From the NCBI RefSeq assembly GCF_004770045.1, contig NZ_RQFO01000017.1, positions 866,922 to 930,921 of the forward strand: 64,000 nt of DNA, written 5' to 3'. The notes beneath the pieces are model-generated. The model saw nothing but the letters and a program-made list of their open reading frames with translations, had not been told where the DNA came from and did not search any database. Position 1 is the stretch's first letter. Each line of letters opens with the position of its first letter. A program made the position numbers and the translations under genes. Of this stretch, positions 19,073-27,295 are shown in pieces. Origin of the DNA: Leptospira montravelensis (GTDB taxonomy: Bacteria; Spirochaetota; Leptospiria; Leptospirales; Leptospiraceae).

Positions 19073-20425
19073 TTAAACAGCTGTTACTTGTTTTTCAGAA
19101 ATCAAATTGTATTTTAATTTAATTTGATCTATTTTTTCTTCCATTGACTTCCATAAAGAATCTTTTTCTGGATGGAAGGTACAAAGCACACCCTGTCTCA
19201 CCAAATCTATAATTTCATCGATTGAAAAATCTAAAAACCGATAGAGTTTAAAAAATTCATACGTAAGATTAACATTAAAGATATCTGGATCATCCGTATT
19301 GATACACAACATCAAACCTTGGTCGTAATAATAGCGAACTGGATGGTTTTGTTCCTTACGAACATATTTTCCAGTAAACACATTGGAAGTTACACAAATC
19401 TCTATTGGAATTTTGTTTTCCTTCATGTAACGAACAAGCTCTGGATCTTGGATCGCAGAAGTGCCGTGACCAATTCTTTCTGCCTTACAGAGATTGACCG
19501 CATCCCAAATCGCCCAAGGTCCATCATCTTCACCAGAGTGAGCGACACATCGTAAACCAGATTCTCGTGCTACCTTAAAAACTTCCGAATAATCTTTAGC
19601 AGGTCCCATAAGTTCAGCACCGCCAAGTCCAATTCCTATGACTTCTTTATGTTTTAATCCCAATACTCGTTTGAGATTGTTCATCGCATTTTCTGGACCG
19701 AAAGAACGAGACACGTCAACTAACAAACGAATGGTGATTCCATCTTTGACTTCGATTTGACGAATGCGATTGACCATCACTTCTACCATTTCATCAAAAT
19801 CCAATCCATTTTGAATGAACTTAGACGGAGCAAAGAATGCCTCACAGTAAACAATGTTATTTGAACGTAAATAATCAGCTAAACTATCAATAAAATATCC
19901 GAGGTCTGAGGCTTCTTTTACTGCACCTTGAACAAAGAAAAATACTTGGATGAATCCATTTAAATCTTTAAAATTATATTTGTCTTCGAACTCTTTGTCG
20001 GTTACTTCGATACCATTCTTTTTATAAAGAAACTTTAAGGTTTCCTTATTAACGCAAGCTTCCAAATGGAGGTGCACTTCCGTTTTGGGAATTTCGCGAA
20101 TGAAATTAATGACATCCTGTTCATTCGGATGTGGGACAGACAAATCCCCAGCAAGTAAGGATTTCCTTTCTTTAAGAACCGAAGGTTCTGCGGCTTGCTC
20201 CAACCCTTCTTTGGACAAGAGCCAAAGTGGGGGATGGAGGATTGGAAGCTCCATCAAGGAAACCCGCTCGTTTAAAAGCGTATTTATTTGTTTATCAAAA
20301 GTAAGTTGGATGGTTGGAGAGTACGGCCTGTCAGCCGGTAGCCGACTTTTTAGGCGATTGAGCTCTGCAATGTCACGGTCAATGACTGCAATACGATTTA
20401 GAATCTCAGAAAAAGGAACTTCCAT
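19073..20425 (-). CDS. Adenosine deaminase-family protein with long N-terminal extension
   Basis: 450 residues. The metal-dependent deaminase core begins only at about residue 110: KTEVHLHLEACV supplies the first His pair, VAHSGEDDGPWAIWDA the catalytic Glu-His region, ERIGHGTSA the next His and CINTDDPDIF the Asp pair. The family hydrolyses adenosine to inosine and ammonia in purine salvage. Usual bacterial enzymes are about 330-350 residues; here roughly 100 extra N-terminal residues, partly coiled-coil-like (IDRDIAELNRLKSRL), precede the domain. The substrate may be adenosine or a related purine nucleoside. Confidence 0.88.
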   Translation of the reverse strand: MEVPFSEILNRIAVIDRDIAELNRLKSRLPADRPYSPTIQLTFDKQINTLLNERVSLMELPILHPPLWLLSKEGLEQAAEPSVLKERKSLLAGDLSVPHPNEQDVINFIREIPKTEVHLHLEACVNKETLKFLYKKNGIEVTDKEFEDKYNFKDLNGFIQVFFFVQGAVKEASDLGYFIDSLADYLRSNNIVYCEAFFAPSKFIQNGLDFDEMVEVMVNRIRQIEVKDGITIRLLVDVSRSFGPENAMNNLKRVLGLKHKEVIGIGLGGAELMGPAKDYSEVFKVARESGLRCVAHSGEDDGPWAIWDAVNLCKAERIGHGTSAIQDPELVRYMKENKIPIEICVTSNVFTGKYVRKEQNHPVRYYYDQGLMLCINTDDPDIFNVNLTYEFFKLYRFLDFSIDEIIDLVRQGVLCTFHPEKDSLWKSMEEKIDQIKLKYNLISEKQVTAV

Positions 20426-20575
20426 GTTCCAGGAAAGAATGGGTAAATGAGTGGGTATCTACAAGTAGATTTTTAAAGACCAGGTGAAAATCCCTATTTA
20501 GGTTTGAAAAATCCCGTCGATAGGATGTTCGGGGGCGGAAAAGACTGGAAATTTTTTCCGAATTATGTCGTATAA

Positions 20576-21775
20576 ATGAATATGCTCACATCTCGCAAAA
20601 CCTTTCTACCGTTTGCACTTCCATCAATTTCCGAGGATGCTATTGAAGAAGTTGCCCAAGTTTTACGATCTGGTTGGGTTACTTCCGGCCCCAAAGTCAA
20701 ACAGTTTGAGATGGAGTTTGGCGACTTTGTTGGTAGTAAAGAAGCCATTGCGGTGAATTCCGCCACTGCCGGCTTACATTTAGCCTTAGAAGCCATTGGC
20801 CTAACTTCTGAGGACGCAGCAATAACCAGTTCAGTTACTTTTACAGCGACTACAGAAGTGATTTGTTATTTCGGTGCCGAGCCAATTTTAACTGATGTTG
20901 ATAGCATTCACAATCTAATGACACCAGAAACGTTAAAGGAAACCATTGAATCCAAATGCAAATGGAATGGGAAAGAACTCAAAAGTAAAAAAACCGGAAA
21001 ACACATCAAGGCAATTATGCCAGTCCATTTAGCAGGGCATACATGCGATATGGAAGGACTTCTCAAAATCGCAAAAGAATATAATTTGTATGTTATCGAA
21101 GATGCAGCTCATGCATTTCCGGCAGTTCATAAAAATAAAATGATCGGAAACTGGGGCGATTTCACAGTGTTTAGTTTTTACGCAACAAAAGGAATCACAA
21201 CAGGAGAAGGAGGGATGGTCACCACTTCTCATAAAGAGGCAGCTGAACGAATTCGTAAAATGCGACTTCATGGTATTAACCGTGATGCGTTTAACAGACC
21301 GGGTTGGTACTACGAAGTAGTTGATGCAGGATATAAATACAATATGACCGACATTGCCGCTGCCTTGGGTGTTGTGCAGTTAAAAGAATCTCACGGATTT
21401 TGGGAACGTAGGACAGAAATTGCAAAACATTACAACCAAGAGTTTTCTTCCCTTAAAGGAATTAAACTTCCAAAAGAAGATCCAAATGGAATTCATAGTT
21501 GGCATCTCTATCGAATTGAATTAGATCCAAAAATTGCGAAAGTAGGACGCGATACATTAGTAGAAGAATTAAAAGAGAGAAATATTGGAACAAGCCTACA
21601 TTTCATTCCTATCTTCGAACACCCATATTATAAAAAAACCTTTCAATACAATCGCAAAGAATATCCAAATGCTTGTTCTATGTATGACAAATCAGTATCT
21701 TTACCTTTGTTTGCTGGAATGACGAAATCTGATGAAAAAGATGTGATAGATGCTGTAAAAGATATCTTGGGATAA
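20576..21775 (+). CDS. DegT/DnrJ/EryC1/StrS-family sugar aminotransferase
   Basis: 399 residues. The PLP Lys is in FSFYATKGITTGEGGMV (near residue 205) and the cofactor-contacting acid in VIEDAAHAFPA. The segment WYYEVVDAGYKYNMTDIAAALG is close to ArnB-type UDP-amino-sugar transaminases. The enzyme adds an amino group to a keto sugar nucleotide using glutamate, for lipid A, LPS or glycan building. No partner oxidoreductase, epimerase or glycosyltransferase lies nearby, so the pathway is open. A second ATG two codons in is an alternative start. Confidence 0.9.
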   Translation: MNMLTSRKTFLPFALPSISEDAIEEVAQVLRSGWVTSGPKVKQFEMEFGDFVGSKEAIAVNSATAGLHLALEAIGLTSEDAAITSSVTFTATTEVICYFGAEPILTDVDSIHNLMTPETLKETIESKCKWNGKELKSKKTGKHIKAIMPVHLAGHTCDMEGLLKIAKEYNLYVIEDAAHAFPAVHKNKMIGNWGDFTVFSFYATKGITTGEGGMVTTSHKEAAERIRKMRLHGINRDAFNRPGWYYEVVDAGYKYNMTDIAAALGVVQLKESHGFWERRTEIAKHYNQEFSSLKGIKLPKEDPNGIHSWHLYRIELDPKIAKVGRDTLVEELKERNIGTSLHFIPIFEHPYYKKTFQYNRKEYPNACSMYDKSVSLPLFAGMTKSDEKDVIDAVKDILG

Positions 21776-21778
21776 AAA

Positions 21779-22609
21779 TTAATTAGAAGTTATCATTATC
21801 CGGTTTTGATAAAACTCCGGATCGTACAACTTTAACAGATCAATTAATCCTAATACAAAGTCAGTATCAGTTCCATCTGCCTTTCTACGAATCCAAAATC
21901 CAACAAGTTCTTTTACTACTTGAGCATCAATGGTTTCATCTCCCTTTCTATATACAAATCGTGATGATTCTTCAGGGTCTTCATTGTCGGTAAAAGCAGG
22001 ATACAAAAATAAAATGAATCGATCTAAGTAGTAAGGATCCAATCTATTTTCTTCCACTAACATCAAGTAACGATCTGCTTCTTTTTTAAAAAATTTGGGG
22101 TTCGAATCAAGTTTTTGGTAAACAACAAAAAACTCACGTGCAATATTTCGAAGCGAAAGTTCGTAAATTGGTAAAGTTATCGTATACAAAGATTTGTTAG
22201 TTTTTGCGGGAAGTAGGAACTCTCTTAGTTTTATAGGAAATTCAGGATGATAATGTCCAAAGTCATTTGGTGAGTTCAATTCTAAATAATATTTTGTATG
22301 CGGGCCGGATACAAAAATTGGAATTCCAAGGTATTCCGAAAGTTTACGAAAACTTAAAATCGTTTGGATTTTACAATAAAACTTGTGATAAGAAATTTCC
22401 TTATCACAAGATAATCCTAATTTTGGATATTGTATCCAAGTAGATTCAACTAGATCTCGAAATTTTGTTTCCATTTCTAATGTTTTATCTACAAACAAGG
22501 AATCTACTTTTTGTCCCAGTGCAGAACAGGCCAATAGACAGATAACTGATAGCCTACTTAATCTTATAAGTGATTTCTGCAGGCAAATTTTCCCATTCAG
22601 AATTGGCAT
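21779..22609 (-). CDS. Probable lipoprotein of unknown function
   Basis: 276 residues. A long basic n-region precedes a hydrophobic core and the lipobox LLAC (Cys28), so it is probably lipidated. The rest shows no recognised domain; it has a second conserved-looking Cys pair (LSCDKEIS, FYCKIQT). The start ATG lies 56 bases inside the upstream propeller gene, the last of a three-gene operon with an M50 protease and a beta-propeller protein. No internal start would keep the signal peptide, which supports this start. Confidence 0.65.
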   Translation of the reverse strand: MPILNGKICLQKSLIRLSRLSVICLLACSALGQKVDSLFVDKTLEMETKFRDLVESTWIQYPKLGLSCDKEISYHKFYCKIQTILSFRKLSEYLGIPIFVSGPHTKYYLELNSPNDFGHYHPEFPIKLREFLLPAKTNKSLYTITLPIYELSLRNIAREFFVVYQKLDSNPKFFKKEADRYLMLVEENRLDPYYLDRFILFLYPAFTDNEDPEESSRFVYRKGDETIDAQVVKELVGFWIRRKADGTDTDFVLGLIDLLKLYDPEFYQNRIMITSN

Positions 22610-23954
22610 CTTTACGAAAGTATACAGGAGAAACGGATGGTTTGGAATTCAAACTTTGGAATAAAATTAAGTCAGTTTCTTTTTTTTCAAAATATCGTTT
22701 GTCCGTATTACTGCCCAAACCCAAATCTGCAATGGGGATCCAACCATAACTTAAAAGAAAAATAGATACTGAATCTTGAATGGATTTTGGTTTTCCTTTT
22801 TCAAAACGAATCATTCGAAATGGCTGGATAGGAACTCCCATTTCTTTCATTTTTTCTTTAAAATCATTTAAACTAATACTAGTTTGACGAGCCTGGAAAA
22901 TCGCGTCCAAATAATCTCTTGGTAAAAATTTTAACTCTTCATTGGTTTTTTCATAAAAAGAAGTAACATCATTTGGATACGCTGCTTCTTTATCTAAGTA
23001 TTCATCTGTTACGTAATATTTGATAAACTGATTTTTTGACGAAAACTTATACTTAATGATTTGTTCTCCCGGTAAATCTTCGATGGATAACTTTTTCAGA
23101 TGTACCCGATTTCTTTGAATGAAAGAGGGTTGGTAAGTTCCATCTGTAAATTTAACACCACGTATTCTTTGTTGTTCATTTGAAGGTGGATGGAGGATGG
23201 CAATCTGAGCTTTGGAAAGAGAAACAGAGTCTAGTTTGAATTTTAAAGATACTTCCAAATTGTATTCTTCTTCACCAGAGGCAATGAACCTTTCTGTTTC
23301 AATGAAGGGAATATTTTTGATTTCTTTATTTTCTCGGTCAACAACCCAGAGTTTTGAACCACTTAACAAAACTCCACGTATCGAACGTAAGTTTGTTTTA
23401 ATAGAACCTGTAATTTTCCCTGTTTTGGTATCATATCGATAGATACTATTATCTGCTGAATCAGATATCCATAAGGAATCTCTCCCATAACAGATATCAC
23501 GTGGTCTTGTGCGGTCTGTAAAAAATCCACCGATCATAAGAGAGGAAGACTGGTCATAAATTTGCACTTTTCCGGAATCCAAATCTAAAATATAATAATA
23601 ATTTCCTACACTTGCAATTCCAGCCACGTTAGAGAGTGGGATTTGGATTTTGTCTGTTATCCCCCCTGAGTTAGGATCCAATTTTAAAATCTGTTTTGGG
23701 GCTACTACTAGGAGTTTGCCTTCTCGTGTATCAAAACTAATGCCACGAAGGTTTGCTAGACCTAAATTAAAAATCTCTTGTTCCCCGATTTCGTTGATTT
23801 TTATAATCGCACGCCTGTTAGTATCAATGTACCAAAAATTGACTCCGTCCCAAGCAAGACCATAAGCTTTATCAGTAAGTTTGTATTCTTTACTCTCTTG
23901 AGCAAAAATTCCAGAGGAAATAAATATCAGTAAAAATATTAAAAAACGAATCAT
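22554..23954 (-). CDS. Secreted beta-propeller protein
   Basis: 466 residues with a signal peptide (core FLIFLLIFISSGIFA, cleavage before QES). Residues about 25-215 contain repeated blades of NHL/SMP-30 type, each with a pattern like GLAWDGVNFWYIDTNRRAI or ICYGRDSLWISDSADNSIYRYD. The C-terminal half is distinct; near residue 380-440 it has SYGWIPIADLGLG, a layout reminiscent of the end of transglutaminase-like domains, but without a recognisable Cys nucleophile. Function unknown. Its ATG overlaps the stop of the M50 gene by one base, so the pair is coupled. Confidence 0.7.
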   Translation of the reverse strand: MIRFLIFLLIFISSGIFAQESKEYKLTDKAYGLAWDGVNFWYIDTNRRAIIKINEIGEQEIFNLGLANLRGISFDTREGKLLVVAPKQILKLDPNSGGITDKIQIPLSNVAGIASVGNYYYILDLDSGKVQIYDQSSSLMIGGFFTDRTRPRDICYGRDSLWISDSADNSIYRYDTKTGKITGSIKTNLRSIRGVLLSGSKLWVVDRENKEIKNIPFIETERFIASGEEEYNLEVSLKFKLDSVSLSKAQIAILHPPSNEQQRIRGVKFTDGTYQPSFIQRNRVHLKKLSIEDLPGEQIIKYKFSSKNQFIKYYVTDEYLDKEAAYPNDVTSFYEKTNEELKFLPRDYLDAIFQARQTSISLNDFKEKMKEMGVPIQPFRMIRFEKGKPKSIQDSVSIFLLSYGWIPIADLGLGSNTDKRYFEKKETDLILFQSLNSKPSVSPVYFRKDANSEWENLPAEITYKIK

Positions 23955-24880
23955 TAATTGAACCCGATGTTATTGGTTATCAGACGAAAAATATCCATGA
24001 GTAAAGAAGATTCTTCCAATTCGGATCCTAAGATGATTGGTTTTGGTACGAAAATTACTAGGAATGATACTAACATGATAACACCAAAATAAAAACGCGT
24101 TTTTCCAATTCCAACAACGGAATCACGTATGAAAGGATGTTCCACTTTAACCACATAATAAATAATGAAACCCCAAAGTAACCAGGTAAAATGAATTAAT
24201 GCAAATACCAGAAAAGCAGAGAATAGGATATGAATCCATTTTCGGTAACTTTCGCCAAACATAGAATAAATGACATGGCCACCGTCTAATTGTCCAAAGG
24301 GCAGTAAATTTACTGCCGTAATTAAAAGACCTACCCATCCTGCTTTTGCCAAGGGGTGAGCCTGAATATCCATTGTAGAAAAATCGATAGGCCCTAATAT
24401 CCACTGACTCGTAAAATAAGTGAACAGACTATCTCCAAAAAACAAAAAACCTGACCTGTCAAAATTTGCCGGTATTTCTATTACTTTCGAAAGGCTAATT
24501 CCAACCAACCAAGCAATCATCGAAAGTACTAAACTTGCCGTTGGTCCACCAATCCCAATATCGAATAATACTTTTTTATCGGGAATCTGCTGTTTAATTT
24601 GGATGACCGCGCCCATAGTTCCAATGGGACCCACAGGTAATGGAATAAAATAAGGCCATGTCGCTTTGACACCATAAAACCGAGCCGGTAAATAATGTCC
24701 CATTTCATGCGCTAATAAAATGAAAAGAAGTGACACGGAATAGGGCCAATTCTCTAAAAACATTAGTTTATAATTCTCTAATGTTTGAGGCACTTGTGGA
24801 TTTAAAAAGATATCAGAATAAGTTAAGGTAAAAAATGTGAGAATGAATAAAAGGATGTGTAATGTTTTTTTTGATTCCAA
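23954..24880 (-). CDS. Site-2-protease-like M50 membrane metalloprotease
   Basis: 308 residues, multi-spanning. The zinc motif HExxH is in LLAHEMGHYLPARFYG near residue 60, and the second ligand region LLPFGQLDGGHVIYS near 205 provides the Asp. This is the M50 family that cleaves membrane proteins within or near the bilayer, often releasing signals. There is no PDZ domain. The frame starts at TTG 24880. It leads an operon with the propeller protein and the lipoprotein, which could be substrates or partners (inference). Confidence 0.88.
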   Translation of the reverse strand: MESKKTLHILLFILTFFTLTYSDIFLNPQVPQTLENYKLMFLENWPYSVSLLFILLAHEMGHYLPARFYGVKATWPYFIPLPVGPIGTMGAVIQIKQQIPDKKVLFDIGIGGPTASLVLSMIAWLVGISLSKVIEIPANFDRSGFLFFGDSLFTYFTSQWILGPIDFSTMDIQAHPLAKAGWVGLLITAVNLLPFGQLDGGHVIYSMFGESYRKWIHILFSAFLVFALIHFTWLLWGFIIYYVVKVEHPFIRDSVVGIGKTRFYFGVIMLVSFLVIFVPKPIILGSELEESSLLMDIFRLITNNIGFN

Positions 24881-24942
24881 ATTCGGAACAACCTAGAAAT
24901 TTATTTCTACTCGAAAGGATAAATAACTGAGTAATAGAATCA

Positions 24943-25237
24943 ATGATAAACCCAGTCTTTATCAGAAATTTGAATCAATCTTTAGACTCTGAACTAGATT
25001 CAGATGCAAACTCAGTTTTTGATCTTTTGGAAAAACTGTGTCATTTCCGATAACATTGACAAAGTTGATTCGTTTTGGTAAAGCTTGCGATGGGAAAATC
25101 TTCTTCCTAAATTTGGGTCATTTCAATCCACTGAACAAGTGGATTTTCTGTACGCTCTCCAAACTTTAGTTCCATTAAATCTTTCCCAACTCTTGGAAAA
25201 GTTGACTCGTCTAAATAGTAATTCTAAAACCATTTAA
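24943..25237 (+). pseudogene. Decayed small gene upstream of cysE
   Basis: An ATG at 24943 opens a frame of 36 codons ending at 25053. From about 25031, at a run of five A, the reading moves by one base into a second frame that continues through a TAA at 25079-25081 and ends at TAA 25235-25237. The joined product would be about 98 residues, with protein-like content on both sides of the lesions (for example LPKFGSFQSTEQVDFLYAL). One frameshift plus one stop implies decay; sequencing error is the alternative for the frameshift. No family recognised. It fills the 360-base gap between the M50 gene and cysE. Confidence 0.55.
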
Positions 25238-25240
25238 TCA

Positions 25241-25957
25241 ATGTTTGAAAATATAAAAATTATCAAAAAATTTGACCCTGCGGCAAAATCCTATTTGGAA
25301 ATTGTCCTTTGTTACCCTGGTCTCCATGCCCTTTGGCTTCATAAATTTGCACATTTACTCTATAGACTTCGCTTACCCATCATTCCCAGACTTGTGAACT
25401 ACATTAGCAGGTTTTTGACAGGAATCGACATCCATCCCGGCGCAAAAATTGCAGCAGGAGTTTTTATCGATCACGGCTCTGGGGTTGTCATTGGTGAGAC
25501 CGCCATCGTTGGCAGTGGTTCCTTAATTTTTCAAGGAGTGACCCTTGGAGGAACCGGAAAGGAATCTGGTAAACGTCACCCAACCATTGGGAAAAACGTT
25601 GTGATTGGTGCGGGTGCCAAAGTGCTCGGAAACATTGTTGTAGAAGACCATGTTCGGGTTGGTGCTGGTTCCGTTGTGATGCGAAATGTTCCTGCAGGAT
25701 GTACTGTGGTCGGTATTCCAGGAAAAGTAGTCAAAGCGGGCGATGTTGCATCAGATAGCGTAGAACAAATGTTAGAGCATAATCAAATGCCAGATCCCAT
25801 TGCTAAAGTTTTTTCTGTCTTGTTGGAAAAAGTGGAAACCCAACAGCAACTCATTAACAAATTATATGAGAAACAACAACTTTTAGAAAAATCTTCTGAC
25901 GAGGCTCCAGAGAACGATCGTTTTATCCAAGAGTTCATTCATGGAGATGGAATTTAA
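25241..25957 (+). CDS. cysE: Serine O-acetyltransferase
   Basis: 238 residues. The N-terminal helical part includes YPGLHALWLHKFAHLLYRL. The left-handed beta-helix has hexapeptide repeats: PGAKIAAGVFIDHGSGVVIGETA, including the catalytic His-Gly-Ser, and GGTGKESGKRHPTIG, which binds acetyl-CoA and serine. It makes O-acetylserine, the precursor of cysteine. Its C-terminal tail of about 60 residues after the beta-helix (ends FIHGDGI) is longer than in short family members and may mediate contact with cysteine synthase (inference). It overlaps the next, convergent gene by 4 bases. Confidence 0.95.
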   Translation: MFENIKIIKKFDPAAKSYLEIVLCYPGLHALWLHKFAHLLYRLRLPIIPRLVNYISRFLTGIDIHPGAKIAAGVFIDHGSGVVIGETAIVGSGSLIFQGVTLGGTGKESGKRHPTIGKNVVIGAGAKVLGNIVVEDHVRVGAGSVVMRNVPAGCTVVGIPGKVVKAGDVASDSVEQMLEHNQMPDPIAKVFSVLLEKVETQQQLINKLYEKQQLLEKSSDEAPENDRFIQEFIHGDGI

Positions 25958-26838
25958 AATTCTTTTAAAAGTTCCGTTTTTTTACGATCAAATTCTTCAT
26001 CAGTGATAAGTTTGTTTTTTCGCATTTCTTCTAATGCCTTTAATTTTTCAGGTACTGTCTTCCACGGTTCCAACGGCAGATTATTTTCATCTTCCTTTGG
26101 GTAACGAAAAAGAGGAGGGTTTGGTATTAACTCTGGAACATTAAAAATAATAATATTTCCATAAATTGCATTTTTACTTCTACTTTTGTCTTTGTACAAA
26201 CTTGTCTGATACTTATCACGCAACCAAAGTTCGGGTCTGTAAATTGGTTGAATTAGTGAAGGATGAAAAATCACCCAATCCTCAAAAGAATATTGTGTTT
26301 GGAACGTTATATTCGTATTCATTTCATGAAACAATAATACCAAACCATTTTTAGTACTTAGGAAATAAAAACTGGTTTTTAAAATTTTAACATTAGGTGA
26401 AAGAATATCATCTAATTTCAAAATGCAAAGGTATACCTTTGGCTCTTCGTTTTTTCCAATTTTTTCAGCAAACTTTTGAATATCAGGAAGGTAGGATTCC
26501 GGAACCAAGACATCCCAATCTTCATACGCAAGGACACCACGTTTGTATTGAATGGATTTTAATACAGTGGTTAGTTCATTAAAATTATTAGCGTTAATTT
26601 TAAGTAAAGATATCTCGGTTGGAAATATTTTTTTCCATTCCTCTTCTTCCACTTCGAAAAACGCAATAGAAGCAGAAGATTCAATTAATTTGATTTTTCT
26701 TGAAAAACTAGAACAACCGAATACAAAAAAAAATAGAATCAAAACGCAGAAAATTTTTGCACTTGCCGTTAATGGATTTATGAATAGGCTAAAATCTGTG
26801 TCGCGATCTGTAATATTTCTTTTAGCAGTGGTATTCAT
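25954..26838 (-). CDS. Lipoprotein with C-terminal SHOCT-like segment
   Basis: 294 residues. The basic n-region and hydrophobic core end in the lipobox VFGC (about Cys42), so it is probably lipidated. The last 27 residues (LEEMRKNKLITDEEFDRKK) match the short SHOCT motif found at the ends of many bacterial proteins. The middle domain is unrecognised. The start ATG at 26838 is inside the 5' end of the divergent redoxin gene, with GTGAGAT just before it; no later start would keep the lipobox. Confidence 0.7.
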   Translation of the reverse strand: MNTTAKRNITDRDTDFSLFINPLTASAKIFCVLILFFFVFGCSSFSRKIKLIESSASIAFFEVEEEEWKKIFPTEISLLKINANNFNELTTVLKSIQYKRGVLAYEDWDVLVPESYLPDIQKFAEKIGKNEEPKVYLCILKLDDILSPNVKILKTSFYFLSTKNGLVLLFHEMNTNITFQTQYSFEDWVIFHPSLIQPIYRPELWLRDKYQTSLYKDKSRSKNAIYGNIIIFNVPELIPNPPLFRYPKEDENNLPLEPWKTVPEKLKALEEMRKNKLITDEEFDRKKTELLKEF

Positions 26839-27295
26839 ATCTCACGAAAACTGGGAAGCACAGCCCATGCCACAATTTCAGATGAAGGACCAATATGGGC
26901 AATCGTATTCTGAAAGTTCTGTGAAAGGAAAACCTGTTGTTTTAATGGGATGTTTTCTTCGTGACTTAGAACTTTGTCGAAAACAAGGCCGAAAACTATA
27001 TTGGAAAATGCAAAATTTGCTATGGAAAGATAGTAACAAAGTTCATTTTCTACTTTATCTAGATTTTCAAGAAACAAACAAATTAGTGGAAGATTATTTA
27101 GAAGAGTCCAAAACAAAACAATACGAAAGTATTCTTTTGGATCGCAAAGGTCATCTTGCAGTTGGTCTAACTAAAGGCGAATTTTACTTACGAATTTTTA
27201 ACAAATCAGGCAAATTGATTTCATCTACCTCTCAGGAAAAAATGGATGAAAATCTGATTCAGGAAATATATGGTATTCTTAAAAAAGAAATATAA
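26780..27295 (+). CDS. Redoxin-like exported protein
   Basis: About 171 residues from ATG 26780, followed by a signal-anchor segment (SVIFLLAVVFIS). The mature part begins MPQFQMKDQYGQSYSESSVKGKPVVLMGCF, the pattern of an AhpC/TSA or thioredoxin-fold redoxin. The usual CxxC is absent: the single Cys is in LMGCFLRDLELC, with a second Cys nine residues later. A GTG at 26798 is an alternative start. It overlaps the 5' end of the divergent lipoprotein gene by 59 bases and its 3' end overlaps the next gene by 26 bases. Confidence 0.6.
   Translation: MNRLKSVSRSVIFLLAVVFISHENWEAQPMPQFQMKDQYGQSYSESSVKGKPVVLMGCFLRDLELCRKQGRKLYWKMQNLLWKDSNKVHFLLYLDFQETNKLVEDYLEESKTKQYESILLDRKGHLAVGLTKGEFYLRIFNKSGKLISSTSQEKMDENLIQEIYGILKKEI

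Noticed and set aside
26552..26779. Upstream extension of the redoxin frame
   Set aside because: It is antisense to the lipoprotein gene; the signal segment starts at ATG 26780.
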